Assembly: GCA_022563195.1 (NCBI GenBank)
Contig: JADFNV010000011.1
Location: forward strand, 1-64,000
Direction: 5' to 3'
DNA: 64,000 nucleotides
From: Pseudomonadota bacterium
GTDB lineage: Bacteria; Pseudomonadota; Gammaproteobacteria; Steroidobacterales; Woeseiaceae
Part shown: positions 8,850 to 18,443 of the stretch, one piece after another
Position numbering within the stretch: position 1 is the first letter of the stretch
Layout of the letters: every line of letters starts with the position of its first letter
Notes under the pieces: model-generated
What the model was told of the DNA's origin: nothing
What the model saw: only the letters and a program-made list of their open reading frames with translations
Databases searched by the model: none
Translations under genes and position numbers: made by a program

Positions 8850-9338
8850 ATGAGTATTCAAGTCAGCATCATTATGGGTTCCCGGTCAGATTGGGACACA
8901 ATGCGTCATGCCAGCGAGACGCTTGACAGCCTCGGCGTTGAACACGAAGTTCGAATCATTTCGGCGCATCGTACCCCGGACCTGTTATTTGAATACGCCG
9001 AGTCCGCCGTGGAACGAGGGCTCAAGGTTATTATTGCCGGTGCCGGCGGCGCCGCCCACCTCCCGGGAATGACGGCTTCGAAAACACGATTGCCCGTGCT
9101 CGGTGTTCCGGTGCAGTCAAAGGCAATGCGAGGACTCGACTCACTTTTGTCGATCGCACAGATGCCGGCGGGCATTCCCGTGGGCAGCATGGCGATCGGC
9201 GAAGCGGGAGCGACCAACGCGGCGCTTCTCGCCACCGCAATCCTTGCGATTGCCGATGCACAGCTTGCAGCTGCTTTGGATGCTTTTCGACAAAAACAGA
9301 CCGACCTGGTCCTTGCCGACAACCTTCCGGCGGCCTAA
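8850..9338 (+). CDS. purE: N5-carboxyaminoimidazole ribonucleotide mutase
   Basis: 162 residues, a normal length for class I PurE. It moves the carboxylate of N5-CAIR to give CAIR, the substrate of PurC. Motifs: [19 protein letters not shown] at the N-terminus, the AHRTPD loop, and [20 protein letters not shown] with the catalytic histidine. It is followed by purK after 41 bases containing a small repeat. The purE-purK order is standard and the two are likely cotranscribed. Confidence 0.96.
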   Translation: MSIQVSIIMGSRSDWDTMRHASETLDSLGVEHEVRIISAHRTPDLLFEYAESAVERGLKVIIAGAGGAAHLPGMTASKTRLPVLGVPVQSKAMRGLDSLLSIAQMPAGIPVGSMAIGEAGATNAALLATAILAIADAQLAAALDAFRQKQTDLVLADNLPAA

Positions 9339-9341
9339 CCG

Positions 9342-9369
9342 AGATCATTCATGAATAGTCCGGGCTAGA
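9342..9369 (+). repeat. Short interspersed repeat family F, copy 1
   Basis: The stretch agatcattcatgaatagtc followed by cgggctagat matches, in opposite orientation, 47382-47409 (ctagcccgcattattcatga...). It fills most of the purE-purK gap. The centre attcatgaat is a palindrome. Two copies in one window, both between genes, suggest a repeat family of unknown role. Confidence 0.55.
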
Positions 9370-9379
9370 TTTCGTAACC

Positions 9380-10486
9380 ATGCGCATTGGCATTATTGGT
9401 GCCGGTCAACTCGGACAGATGCTCGGGTTTGCGGCACGGGACCTCGATCTAAGCTGTCATTTCGTTGACCCCTCTGTTGCACCACCAGCCGCCCAGGCAG
9501 GACCCGTCGTACGAGCGGCGTTCGACGACAGTCACGCGTTGGCGACGCTGGCCGATGCCTGCGATGTCGTCACCTATGAATTCGAAAATGTCCCGGTGAC
9601 CGCGCTTCTGCAGATTGCTGATCGCGTGCCCGTGTATCCGCCGCCCGATGCACTTCGGCACGCGCAGGACCGCCTCGTCGAGAAACGATTGTTCGATACA
9701 CTGGACATACCGGTGCCGGCATACCGGGCTATCGATTCGATCGCTGACCTCAATGAAGCGGCCGCCGCAATTGGTTTGCCCCTCGTTATCAAAACCCGGC
9801 GTTTGGGCTACGACGGCAAAGGCCAGTTCACCCTTCGACATCTCGATGAGATCGAGACTGCCTGGCGGACACTGGGTCAAGCCGATCTTATCGCCGAACA
9901 ATGGGTCGATTTTGACAGTGAGGTCTCGGCGATCGGCGTGCGCAACGTTGATGGCGATATCGCCACCTATCCTCTGACGCGCAATGAACATGCCGACGGC
10001 ATGCTGCGCATATCGCGCGCGCCGGTCGAAAACCCGGCATTGACACGCCATGCCGAGCGCTACGTACGCAAGCTGCTCGATCACCTTACCTATGTTGGCG
10101 TACTCGCCCTTGAGCTATTCGTCGTCGGTGACGAGTTGCTTGCCAACGAGTTCGCGCCACGCGTGCACAATTCGGGACACTGGACGATCGAGGGCGCCGA
10201 AACGAGCCAGTTCGCGAATCACCTGCTCGCGATCACCAATAGACCCCTCCAATCGTCGCAAATACGTGGGTTTGCCGGCATGATCAACCTGATCGGCCGA
10301 ATTCCGGACGCCGCGCGGCGACTCAAAGTCGGCCAGCTTCATGATTATGGAAAACTTCCACGCGCCGGCAGAAAGCTCGGGCACATTACGGCCATCGCCG
10401 ACTCTGCGGCTGAGCGTGACCGAATACTGGCCGCTATTGAGAAAAATGTGACGCAATCGACCCATCAGTCTGGCACTGGAACATAG
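9380..10486 (+). CDS. purK: 5-(carboxyamino)imidazole ribonucleotide synthase
   Basis: 368 residues. An ATP-grasp enzyme that forms N5-CAIR from AIR, bicarbonate and ATP. It begins with the nucleotide-fold motif MRIGIIGAGQLGQMLGFAA, has ATP-grasp elements LPLVIKTRRLGYDGKGQF and DLIAEQWVDFDSEVSAI, and the active-site stretch NEFAPRVHNSGHWTIEGAE. Length matches the family (E. coli 355). It is coupled to purE upstream. An 11-base span after the stop can form a weak hairpin (acccg...cgggt) before the next gene; it lacks a T-run. Confidence 0.96.
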   Translation: MRIGIIGAGQLGQMLGFAARDLDLSCHFVDPSVAPPAAQAGPVVRAAFDDSHALATLADACDVVTYEFENVPVTALLQIADRVPVYPPPDALRHAQDRLVEKRLFDTLDIPVPAYRAIDSIADLNEAAAAIGLPLVIKTRRLGYDGKGQFTLRHLDEIETAWRTLGQADLIAEQWVDFDSEVSAIGVRNVDGDIATYPLTRNEHADGMLRISRAPVENPALTRHAERYVRKLLDHLTYVGVLALELFVVGDELLANEFAPRVHNSGHWTIEGAETSQFANHLLAITNRPLQSSQIRGFAGMINLIGRIPDAARRLKVGQLHDYGKLPRAGRKLGHITAIADSAAERDRILAAIEKNVTQSTHQSGTGT

Positions 10487-10536
10487 CCTGTGACCCGAAA
10501 AACCGGGTAAACTGATTGCAAAACAAGAAAGGCAAC

Positions 10537-11772
10537 ATGTCCTACCTAGAGCAATTCAATCTCAGTGAGCAGCCATTCAGGCTGACAACCGACCCGGATT
10601 TCCTTTACTGGAGCAAGCAGCACGCCCGGGCCAAGGCTTACATGGAGTCGACGATCTGGCTCGCCGACGGATTCGTCATCATCACGGGCGAAATCGGTTC
10701 GGGCAAGACGACGCTATTGCAGTCTTTTGTATCCGAACTCGCGGATGACATCGTCTACGCCATAGTCTCTCAGACGCAGCTGACGCCCAAACAGTTTTTG
10801 CAATCCGTCCTGACCGAATTCGGCTTCAAACCATTCAACAAGCGCAAGGTCGAGCTGCTCGATATGCTCAATATGTTCCTCATCGAGCAATATTCGAACG
10901 GCAAGAAAGTTGTACTGATCGTTGACGAGGCGCAGAACCTGTCGAGAAAAGTACTGGAAGAAATCCGCATGCTCTCTGGCATCGAGACGCACAAGGAGAA
11001 AATATTGCGGATTATCCTGGCCGGGCAGCCTGAGCTCAAGGCAACGCTCGACTCACCCAAGCTCAAGCAGCTCGTGCAACGCATCCGCCTGCGCTTTCAC
11101 ATCGGCCCGCTTGACAGCGGCGACACACGTGAATACGTCGATCATCGTATCGCGGTCGCCGGCCGTGACCCCAACGATTTGTTCGACGACGATACTTATG
11201 ACGTTATTTATCGCTACACGGGCGGCATTCCGCGACTCATCAACACGCTAAGCGATACGGCGCTCTTGTGCGCATTCGCGGACGAAAAGTCTGTCGTTGA
11301 GGGTGAGGATATTATGTCGGCCGTCTCAGAGCTCGGCTGGACAGAGCACGAATCAAACACGGGCCTTCATGAAAAGTTACGCCAGGTTATCGCGATGCCA
11401 ACCTTGAAATCGCAGGTAACAGAGATTGAAGTACTCTCCGACGGTGAATCCCTGTCAGTGCACTCATTCCCGCTTGGGCGAATTATTGTTGGCCGCGCCC
11501 CTGACAACGAGATCTATATCAAGAGCAAATTTGTCAGCAGACATCACGCACAGCTAGTCAGCGACGAGCGTGGCTGCACGATAGAAGACCTCAACAGCAC
11601 CAATGGTGTGTTCATCGGCGGGCAGCCGGTCAAAAAGCAGCGCTTGAAAAATGGTGACGTTATTTCGCTGGGCAGTCACGAGCTCGTGTACACAGATCTT
11701 CGTGAGATCAACGAAACGGATCATGCAGATCATTCCACAGAGGACGGCGAAGCCTCAGCCGTCGGCGAATAG
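10537..11772 (+). CDS. ExeA/GspA-like AAA ATPase with C-terminal FHA domain
   Basis: 411 residues from the ATG at 10537 (a TTG seven codons upstream is less likely). The N-terminal two-thirds is an ExeA-type ATPase: YLEQFNLSEQPFRLTTDPDF, Walker A GEIGSGKTTL, Walker B KVVLIVDEAQNLS, then sensor-like GGIPRLINTLSDTALL. Residues about 305-390 form a forkhead-associated domain with IIVGRAPDNEIYI, SRHHAQLV and DLNSTNGVFIGG, which binds phosphothreonine. ExeA in Aeromonas helps assemble the type II secretion secretin by binding peptidoglycan; here the peptidoglycan-binding region is replaced by FHA. No secretion genes are nearby. A role in envelope or polysaccharide secretion control by Ser/Thr phosphorylation is only a guess. 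Confidence 0.85.
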   Translation: MSYLEQFNLSEQPFRLTTDPDFLYWSKQHARAKAYMESTIWLADGFVIITGEIGSGKTTLLQSFVSELADDIVYAIVSQTQLTPKQFLQSVLTEFGFKPFNKRKVELLDMLNMFLIEQYSNGKKVVLIVDEAQNLSRKVLEEIRMLSGIETHKEKILRIILAGQPELKATLDSPKLKQLVQRIRLRFHIGPLDSGDTREYVDHRIAVAGRDPNDLFDDDTYDVIYRYTGGIPRLINTLSDTALLCAFADEKSVVEGEDIMSAVSELGWTEHESNTGLHEKLRQVIAMPTLKSQVTEIEVLSDGESLSVHSFPLGRIIVGRAPDNEIYIKSKFVSRHHAQLVSDERGCTIEDLNSTNGVFIGGQPVKKQRLKNGDVISLGSHELVYTDLREINETDHADHSTEDGEASAVGE

Positions 11773-11786
11773 CGCCAAAGAATTAT

Positions 11787-12011
11787 TCAGTGTCCGGTGC
11801 GACGATCGGTCACTCGATAGTCACGACGTTTCAGTATCACCACGATGCCGGCAACCAGACACACGAGCCCGGTCACGAAACAAATTGTAGGCCAGTGCCA
11901 GTAATTGACATACATCGATAGGCCAAGCGTAATCGACCCTATCAACAAATAGAAGTACGGCAGACTTTCGTAAATTGGCTTCGATACCCACATGGCATCT
12001 TGATTGTCCAT
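11787..12011 (-). CDS. Small two-helix membrane protein, unknown
   Basis: 74 residues with two hydrophobic segments (YFYLLIGSITLGLSMYVNYW and ICFVTGLVCLVAGIVVILKR) and a charged C-terminal tail RRDYRVTDRRTGH. It converges on the ExeA-FHA gene with 15 bases between stops. Codon pattern and the clear membrane topology support a real gene. It belongs to no family I recognise. Confidence 0.7.
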   Translation of the reverse strand: MDNQDAMWVSKPIYESLPYFYLLIGSITLGLSMYVNYWHWPTICFVTGLVCLVAGIVVILKRRDYRVTDRRTGH

Positions 12012-12221
12012 AGCTGCAGGTGCTTAGTCCAGTCGCCATGACGAGAGACCCCCGGTCAATGCCATTTGTCTTACTCCTCCTTGAGACAGGAGAACACTAC
12101 ACAAACGAGTTATCGACCTGAGTGAACAAATTCACAATGCGAACCGCAAACCGTCCATTAGGAACATTATGTCAAAAAAACCAGCGCGTCGGCCGTATCG
12201 CACGCGACCCGCGAGCGCGCG

Positions 12222-13673
12222 TTATGCCGTTCCGCCAACCGTAATTTCGTCGATTTTCAGCGTCGGTTGGCCGACGCCAACCGGTACCGACTGGCCTTCT
12301 TTTCCGCAGGTTCCAACGCCGCTATCGAGTGCCAGATCGTTGCCCACCATCGAAATTTTCGCAAGCGCTATTGGCCCGTCACCGATTAGCATTGCCCCTT
12401 TGACAGGTGCGGTAATCTTGCCCTTTTCGATCAGGTAGGCTTCGCTGGCCGAGAATACGAACTTGCCGGAGGTGATATCGACCTGACCGCCGCCAAAGTT
12501 TGGCGCGTATAAACCCCGGTCGACTGATGCGATGATTTCTTCGGGATCGTGCGGGCCGGCAAGCATGTACGTGTTGGTCATGCGTGGCATCGGCATATGG
12601 GCGAATGATTCGCGTCGGCCATTGCCCGTAGGCGCAACGCCCATAAGTCGCGCATTGAGCTTGTCCTGCATGTAAGCACGCAGCACGCCGTTTTCGATAA
12701 GTACGTTGTATTGGCTGGGTGTGCCCTCGTCATCGACAGCCAGTGAGCCGCGCCGGTTTGGAAGGGTGCCATCATCGACGATCGTGCAAAGTGGTGAAGC
12801 GACTTGCTCTCCGAGTCTGCCTGAAAATGCGGACGTGCCCTTGCGATTGAAGTCGCCCTCAAGACCGTGCCCAATAGCCTCATGCAGCAGAATTCCTGGC
12901 CAGCCGGGCCCCAGCACGACAGGCATCACACCAGCAGGCGCTGCAACAGCATCAAGCTGAATCAGGGCCTGTCGCACGGCCTCGCGCGCATAGTCCATTG
13001 GCAGATCGCCTGCGAGAAAGTAATTGAGATCGTCTCGTGCACCGCCTCCTGCATACCCTTGCTCTCTGCGACCGTTGCGTTCGACGATAACACTCACGTC
13101 GAGACGCACCAGTGGTCGTACGTCGGCCGCAAACGTGCCGTCAGATGCGGCAATCAGCACCATGTCATGACACATCGACAGATTGATGATCACTTGCTCG
13201 ATGCACTCGTCGAGCGCTCGTGTTGATCGCTCGATTTCACTGAGCAAGGTTGTTTTTTGCTCGTCGCTGATGCTCGTGATGGGATCTCCTACAGGGTACA
13301 GCGCAGATGACTTGTTCCTTTTCCAGGCTTGCAGGGCCTTCGTTTCGCCCTGCCGTGCGATGGCTCTGGCCGCTCTCGCCGCACTCTGCAGTGCCGGCAA
13401 CATCAGCTCGTCGGAATAAGCGAATCCTGTCTTTTCACCGCTAACGGCCCGCACTCCAACACCCTGATCGAGGCTGAAACTCCCTTCGCGAATAATGCCA
13501 TCCTCAACTGACCAACTCTCCCGACGGCTTACCTGGAAGTACAGCTCCGCGTAATCGATACCGCCGCGCATCATTGAGCCCAAGGTCGCATTCAGGTGCC
13601 GCTCATCGAGCCCAACAGGCTCGAGCGTGCGCGAGATGACAGCGTCAAACGTTTGTTGATTGTTTCTGCTCAA
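12222..13673 (-). CDS. tldD: Metalloprotease subunit TldD
   Basis: 483 residues, TTG start. TldD is the catalytic half of the TldD-TldE peptidase (TldE at 6839-8185). The zinc motif [11 protein letters not shown] (HExxxH with a downstream glutamate) is intact near residue 258. Other family landmarks are [51 protein letters not shown] and the C-terminal [20 protein letters not shown]. The order nitrilase-like gene, then tldD, after yhdP and rng on the same strand is the common gammaproteobacterial layout. Length is normal (E. coli 481). Confidence 0.96.
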   Translation of the reverse strand: MSRNNQQTFDAVISRTLEPVGLDERHLNATLGSMMRGGIDYAELYFQVSRRESWSVEDGIIREGSFSLDQGVGVRAVSGEKTGFAYSDELMLPALQSAARAARAIARQGETKALQAWKRNKSSALYPVGDPITSISDEQKTTLLSEIERSTRALDECIEQVIINLSMCHDMVLIAASDGTFAADVRPLVRLDVSVIVERNGRREQGYAGGGARDDLNYFLAGDLPMDYAREAVRQALIQLDAVAAPAGVMPVVLGPGWPGILLHEAIGHGLEGDFNRKGTSAFSGRLGEQVASPLCTIVDDGTLPNRRGSLAVDDEGTPSQYNVLIENGVLRAYMQDKLNARLMGVAPTGNGRRESFAHMPMPRMTNTYMLAGPHDPEEIIASVDRGLYAPNFGGGQVDITSGKFVFSASEAYLIEKGKITAPVKGAMLIGDGPIALAKISMVGNDLALDSGVGTCGKEGQSVPVGVGQPTLKIDEITVGGTA

Positions 13674-13700
13674 AATAATATTCCGCTTGCTGCCCAGTCT

Positions 13701-13717
13701 TGTACTCCGTCAAGGCA
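13701..13717 (-). repeat. Single arm of palindromic repeat family D
   Basis: tgtactccgtcaaggca resembles the arms of the inverted repeat at 34112-34179 (gtactccgtcaaggtga). It lies in the short gap between the nitrilase-like gene and tldD. Only one arm is present, so it may be a remnant. Confidence 0.4.
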
Positions 13718-13729
13718 AATTAAATGGGT

Positions 13730-14536
13730 TCAGAGGCGCCTGTTTGCAAGCGCCGGAAATTCACGGCGCAGTCGTAACGGCAACTCCGGATCGATATCGG
13801 CTGCGATGTGACAGTCGCCTGCAGCCCGCTCCGCGAGGATTATTCCCCATGGATCGATGATCATTGAGTGTCCATATGTTGACCGCTTGTCCGGGTGATC
13901 ACCATATTGCCCGGGTGCGATGACGTACGCCAGATTTTCGATCGCGCGAGCTCGCAACAGCGGTTGCCAGTGCGCCTCGCCCGTCACAGATGTGAAGGCC
14001 GCTGGCACAGTGAACGCCGTTGCGCCATCGTCAACCAGGCGTCGGTAGAGTTCGGGGAACCGCAGGTCGTAACAAATCGTTAGTCCGACCCTGCCGATCG
14101 GCGACTCGACCGTCACGGGGTCAGCGCCCGCGCACATCGACCAGGATTCCTGGTAGGACTCGTCACGATCGGGCAGTTTCACGTCAAACAGGTGGATTTT
14201 CCGGTAACAGGCGCGCTCGATTCCATCCGCGTCATACACTGGACACGCCCCGAATACCTTCTCGGGTTCGGGTGCTACAAGCGGCATGCTACCCGCAACA
14301 ATCCACAGACCGTGGCGACGCGCAGCATCGGCCAGAAATTCCTGAATGGGACCGTTGCCCGGTTCTTCGGCGTGCACTACCTTGTCCCGGCTGCGCTTGG
14401 GCATCAGCGCAAAATTCTCGGGCAACACAGCCATCTTGCAATCGTCTGCGGCGGCATCGCCCAGCAAGCGATCGCATAGGCGCAGGTTTGCCTCGACGTC
14501 GGCGCCACTGTTCATTTGAATCGCCGCCAAGCGCAT
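13730..14536 (-). CDS. Carbon-nitrogen hydrolase family protein (Nit1/YbeM-like amidase)
   Basis: 268 residues. The Glu-Lys-Cys triad of the nitrilase superfamily is visible: Glu in MAVLPENFALMP, Lys in CYRKIHLFDVKLP, Cys in GLTICYDLRFPELYRRL. C-terminal YGHSMIIDPWGIILAE is also typical. The subgroup nearest to this (Nit1/YafV/YbeM types next to yhdP and tldD) hydrolyses deaminated glutathione, removing a metabolic by-product; that activity is inferred from the family. It lies 27 bases after yhdP and 57 before tldD, so probably in one transcript. Confidence 0.9.
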   Translation of the reverse strand: MRLAAIQMNSGADVEANLRLCDRLLGDAAADDCKMAVLPENFALMPKRSRDKVVHAEEPGNGPIQEFLADAARRHGLWIVAGSMPLVAPEPEKVFGACPVYDADGIERACYRKIHLFDVKLPDRDESYQESWSMCAGADPVTVESPIGRVGLTICYDLRFPELYRRLVDDGATAFTVPAAFTSVTGEAHWQPLLRARAIENLAYVIAPGQYGDHPDKRSTYGHSMIIDPWGIILAERAAGDCHIAADIDPELPLRLRREFPALANRRL

Positions 14537-14562
14537 GTCACGACCTCCGGGTTTGAATACTA

Positions 14563-17500
14563 TTACGTCTCATTGACGCATTTCGATATTGCAACTTGCC
14601 GCGCGAATTCACTGGCGCTGGACGATTCGATCATTGGTTCATCCCAGGACCCACCAATTGCATAGTAGATCTGACTGACCTCTTGCAACGGTTTCTTGAA
14701 GATCTGTGAAAATACCAGTAACACGGCGGCGACCTGTGGGCCGCCGACAACGGCGCCGACGATGGGTAATGTATTGCCAAAGTTCGCGCTAACAACGGCT
14801 GTTTGCTCGTAGTCCCGGTTAACCAGTCCCGCTCGACCCACAATTCCGATATCGGCCGCGGGACCCTCCAGCGACAGATTGCACGTGTAGGTTTCGCCAT
14901 CGACAATGCGAAAGGTACCGTTGATTGTGTCGAATCCGAAGCCCTTGGCAAATACATCGCGAAAATCGAGTGACAATCGTCGCGGCAGCGCGACGATACT
15001 CATGAGCCCGAACACTCGGCCTGCCCCGGGCTCGACGTCGTCGAGCTGCCCCGTACCAATCTGTATTTTGACCTCTCCGTTCAGCGATTCCATGAAATCT
15101 TCGCGAGGGCCGCCAGACCAGCTAAGGTCCAGCAGCATCGAGAACTGATCAGAAACAATTCCTGGCTCGTAACTTAAGCGCTGCATCGTACTCTCGACAT
15201 TCTTGCTCGTCATCGTGAGCGTCAGGAAGCTGCGATAACCCGTTGAGTCCGATTCGTCGACGATCCATCCACCATTGCCGACGATCTCGAACGTATCGTC
15301 CTTGGTGATGATGCTGTCCGACACGAGGCCGTCAGCAGTACGCTGAAACTCGACCTGAACGGCGCCAAGAAACCGGTCTCCAAACGCAAATTCGCTGGCC
15401 CTGATCGAAATCGGCGGCAAGGAACGAGGATCGATTTCCGAGGCATCCTCGTCTGAGTCCTCGTCGTCGCCCGGGAGCACCATTCGTTCCATATCGATGG
15501 TCAGCGTGCGTCCCGAATTGAAATCGTATGGCACGAATGCGGAACCTTTGACATCGTCGCCGTCGATCTGTACGAGCCAGTCACGCGCACTTCGGTCAAT
15601 GCGAATACGGTGATCGACGAGGTGCTGTCCAAGCAGATGCAGGTGGCCGATCGTCATCTCTATCGACCGAATGCGCTCGCCCATGCCGGTCTTCGCATTA
15701 TTGCGCTTCGGCAAAGCAAACCAGTCCTGCACGCGCACGTAGTCAGTGCTGCCGCGCAAGTGCAGGCCCCGTATGTCGGTTGCCGCGTCAGGCTCCGTTG
15801 TCGCGGCGGTCGCGACACCGAAGGTCACAAGGCCGCGATCGAAGTCCCACTGCTCCTCCTCTTTGGTAAACCCGAGCTCCCAGGACAAGAGACCCTCTGC
15901 GGTGCCCGAGCTCACGATACGCTCGCCGCCTTGCGGAAATTCGATCCTGGCAAGTACTGCGACCGATTCATCTGGCATTTTTTGCAGCGGCTCTGGCAGG
16001 TCGAAGCCCAGACCAGCGAGGTCAGTATCGATCTCTATCGTGAATGGCGACGGCGCTTCGAGCTTGCCGCGCGGGAATAATAGCCGCATCGAATACGCAG
16101 TCTCGCCTTGCACCAGGCCCTTGAGCGGCAACCCGAGCCCCTCGGTCAGACCTTCAGCCGTGACAGTTCCAAGCGTATTTGCGATCACCCGAAATGAATC
16201 CATCTCCTCTGGCGCCATCATGAGCTCAATCGATACCGGCCGGCCGAGAAAAGTGCCCTCTAGCGAATCGCTACTGATATCGTCGCGCCGAATTATCACC
16301 GCACCATTCAGATCAGTGATCGGCGGGGCAAAACCATCCAATTGCAGACTTGCATTGCCGATCTGCAAACGTGATGTGAACTCGAAGTTCTGCCAATCCC
16401 GGATAGGCACGCTCAGATCCAGGCTGAACGATCCGTCACCGGTTACAGCGACACGATCAAGTCTGCCACCGAATACATCCGTGCCAATCGGGCTCTGCGC
16501 CATCAGTTGCCGCACAGACTCAAGCGTACCCGTGGAAAAAGCGTTGATCGTGAGTACGGGCTGCCTGAAGTCCTTGATCTCGAAACGTGCATTGGTAATT
16601 TCGTTACCCACATTGATAATGTGGTTGCGTTCCGAGTAGAGCCGCGTGTTGTCAATGACAAGGTCGAAATCAATCACCTCGGCCACTGGCCACCGCCGCT
16701 GATACATGATCAGCGCATCGCGAATGTTCGCTTCGATTAGCAGACGCCCCTCACCACCGTCGAACGGAAATTTGTCCAGGGGACCGTAAAGCCGAATAGT
16801 GCCGCGCGGGATGCGTCCTGCCAGCAGGCCTTCCTGCAACCATTCACTGGTCCTCGGAATTTTTGGCATGAATGGAATGTAGCGGCGCAACTTCGATAAA
16901 TCACTGATGCTCCAGGTCGTCGCCAGGTCAACGATTGGAGTACGACTGCCGTCGGCGAGCGTAATCTCGACATTCGTTTCCATCTCAATAACAGCGTTTC
17001 GAATCAAGATGCTATCTGATAGAACGGTGGTGCGATTGTTGCTTCGACGCCAGATAATAGTCCCGGATACATCATCGAAAATTGCAGTCTCGTCAAGGTA
17101 ATTGGGAAAGCTTACGGCAAGGTCTTTCGAGGTGATTTCGAGCCGGCCGCTTACGCGATCAGCCCGCAATCGTCCCGAGAACCCACGTATACCGGGCCGG
17201 TTGTCGACCGCGGCAATACCGATGTCCGTAAACTCGGCGGATACATCGAAGCGCATGAAATCCGTATCAATGCCGCTCAGCGTAGCAACCAGGTCGCGAA
17301 CGACACCATCCGGATCGTATGCTGCAACCAGGTCCTTTTGTTGCTTTGTAAGCCAGGGATTGAGAACACCGATGTCAGCAAGGTTGATATAGGATGCGCG
17401 CGCATCAAGCATCGTGATCTGACCTTCGCTACCGGTTGTCGTTTCAACGCGCAATGATGAATCCGGCCATTCACCACCCGCAGTCTGCAACTGATAATGA

Positions 17501-18423
17501 TTGGCAGCAACTAACCAGCCGTCAATATTGTTTTGAAATTCGAACAGACCATTAATTGAAAAACCCGTTTCATTGCCGACGGCCACATCCTGAAAATCAA
17601 TATCAACCACCGCACTTTGTACAACATCGTTCGCGATCACGAGCGATAGATCCAGATCGCCGCTTCCAGAGCTGAAATGAGCGGTTTGCGCGCCATGCAA
17701 CGCAGACACACCAAGCAAATTTATGTCATCAACCTCTATGGTCACATCCCAACTGCGATCTTCGTCTTGCTGAAAAAGCAATTGCGTTGCGGCCATAGTG
17801 AGACGACCGCCGAGGTCTGCAGGCAGATCAACGATCGCATTAACTGCGATACGCACACTATCCCGTCTCACAATGAGTCGTCGCACCGTGAAGATTCTCG
17901 GCCGTTCATCGCCAGGTTGCAGGAAATTCACCTCGATGTTTTCGCCGACCACCTCGATGGAACCAGCAGTTTCAGTGCCGTCAGGGCGAGCCGGTAACAA
18001 TTCATTGGCCGGCCTGCCCTGAATCCACCACTCGCCGTTTTCCAGTTGACGAACCTCAATGCTTGTGTCGCGCAAGACTATTCGGTCGACTACAAATTTC
18101 CTGTCGATGAGCAGCCGCATGAGCCCAACGCCCACACTGACCTCGCCGGCTGAAACAATGCGCGCCATGCTATCGGGCGCAATTAGCTCGGCGTTGTAAA
18201 ACTCGATCTCGGGACCGTTGAGCCCCCAACGCGCATCCATGCCTGTGAATTCAACATTCATTCCGATCGCGGTGCTCGCCCAGCCTTTGATGTCCTCCTG
18301 GTATTCGGGAAGTCGTGGCAGCAACAGACGAAATAATCCGACCGCGATTGCCAGCATTATCACAACAGCCCCGCCCGCATAAACGGCAAACTTGATCAGG
18401 CGTCGCATTAGATTTTTCATCAT
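14563..18423 (-). CDS. yhdP: YhdP, AsmA-like envelope lipid-transport protein
   Basis: 1286 residues, typical of YhdP (E. coli 1266). One N-terminal transmembrane helix (FAVYAGGAVVIMLAIAVGLF) anchors a very long periplasmic part rich in beta-strands, ending with a conserved region (GLMSIVALPRRLSLDFRDVF, then FSQIFKKPLQEVSQIYYAIG). AsmA-like proteins YhdP, TamB and YdbH bridge the periplasm and carry phospholipid to the outer membrane. An acidic patch (DDEDSDEDASEID, near residue 990) is an unusual insertion. It sits 20 bases after rng, as in most Gammaproteobacteria. Confidence 0.95.
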   Translation of the reverse strand: MMKNLMRRLIKFAVYAGGAVVIMLAIAVGLFRLLLPRLPEYQEDIKGWASTAIGMNVEFTGMDARWGLNGPEIEFYNAELIAPDSMARIVSAGEVSVGVGLMRLLIDRKFVVDRIVLRDTSIEVRQLENGEWWIQGRPANELLPARPDGTETAGSIEVVGENIEVNFLQPGDERPRIFTVRRLIVRRDSVRIAVNAIVDLPADLGGRLTMAATQLLFQQDEDRSWDVTIEVDDINLLGVSALHGAQTAHFSSGSGDLDLSLVIANDVVQSAVVDIDFQDVAVGNETGFSINGLFEFQNNIDGWLVAANHYQLQTAGGEWPDSSLRVETTTGSEGQITMLDARASYINLADIGVLNPWLTKQQKDLVAAYDPDGVVRDLVATLSGIDTDFMRFDVSAEFTDIGIAAVDNRPGIRGFSGRLRADRVSGRLEITSKDLAVSFPNYLDETAIFDDVSGTIIWRRSNNRTTVLSDSILIRNAVIEMETNVEITLADGSRTPIVDLATTWSISDLSKLRRYIPFMPKIPRTSEWLQEGLLAGRIPRGTIRLYGPLDKFPFDGGEGRLLIEANIRDALIMYQRRWPVAEVIDFDLVIDNTRLYSERNHIINVGNEITNARFEIKDFRQPVLTINAFSTGTLESVRQLMAQSPIGTDVFGGRLDRVAVTGDGSFSLDLSVPIRDWQNFEFTSRLQIGNASLQLDGFAPPITDLNGAVIIRRDDISSDSLEGTFLGRPVSIELMMAPEEMDSFRVIANTLGTVTAEGLTEGLGLPLKGLVQGETAYSMRLLFPRGKLEAPSPFTIEIDTDLAGLGFDLPEPLQKMPDESVAVLARIEFPQGGERIVSSGTAEGLLSWELGFTKEEEQWDFDRGLVTFGVATAATTEPDAATDIRGLHLRGSTDYVRVQDWFALPKRNNAKTGMGERIRSIEMTIGHLHLLGQHLVDHRIRIDRSARDWLVQIDGDDVKGSAFVPYDFNSGRTLTIDMERMVLPGDDEDSDEDASEIDPRSLPPISIRASEFAFGDRFLGAVQVEFQRTADGLVSDSIITKDDTFEIVGNGGWIVDESDSTGYRSFLTLTMTSKNVESTMQRLSYEPGIVSDQFSMLLDLSWSGGPREDFMESLNGEVKIQIGTGQLDDVEPGAGRVFGLMSIVALPRRLSLDFRDVFAKGFGFDTINGTFRIVDGETYTCNLSLEGPAADIGIVGRAGLVNRDYEQTAVVSANFGNTLPIVGAVVGGPQVAAVLLVFSQIFKKPLQEVSQIYYAIGGSWDEPMIESSSASEFARQVAISKCVNET

Positions 18424-18443
18424 TAATTCGCGCTACAGCGTCA

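Noticed and set aside
10493-10508. Terminator after purK
   Set aside because: The acccg/cgggt stem is only 5 bases with no following T-run.
12169-12438. Plus-strand frame beginning [20 protein letters not shown]
   Set aside because: It lies mostly antisense to tldD, whose family motifs are clear, and has no recognised domain.
14020-14556. 178-codon plus-strand frame rich in Arg and Pro
   Set aside because: Shadow of the nitrilase-like gene on the minus strand, whose catalytic triad is intact.
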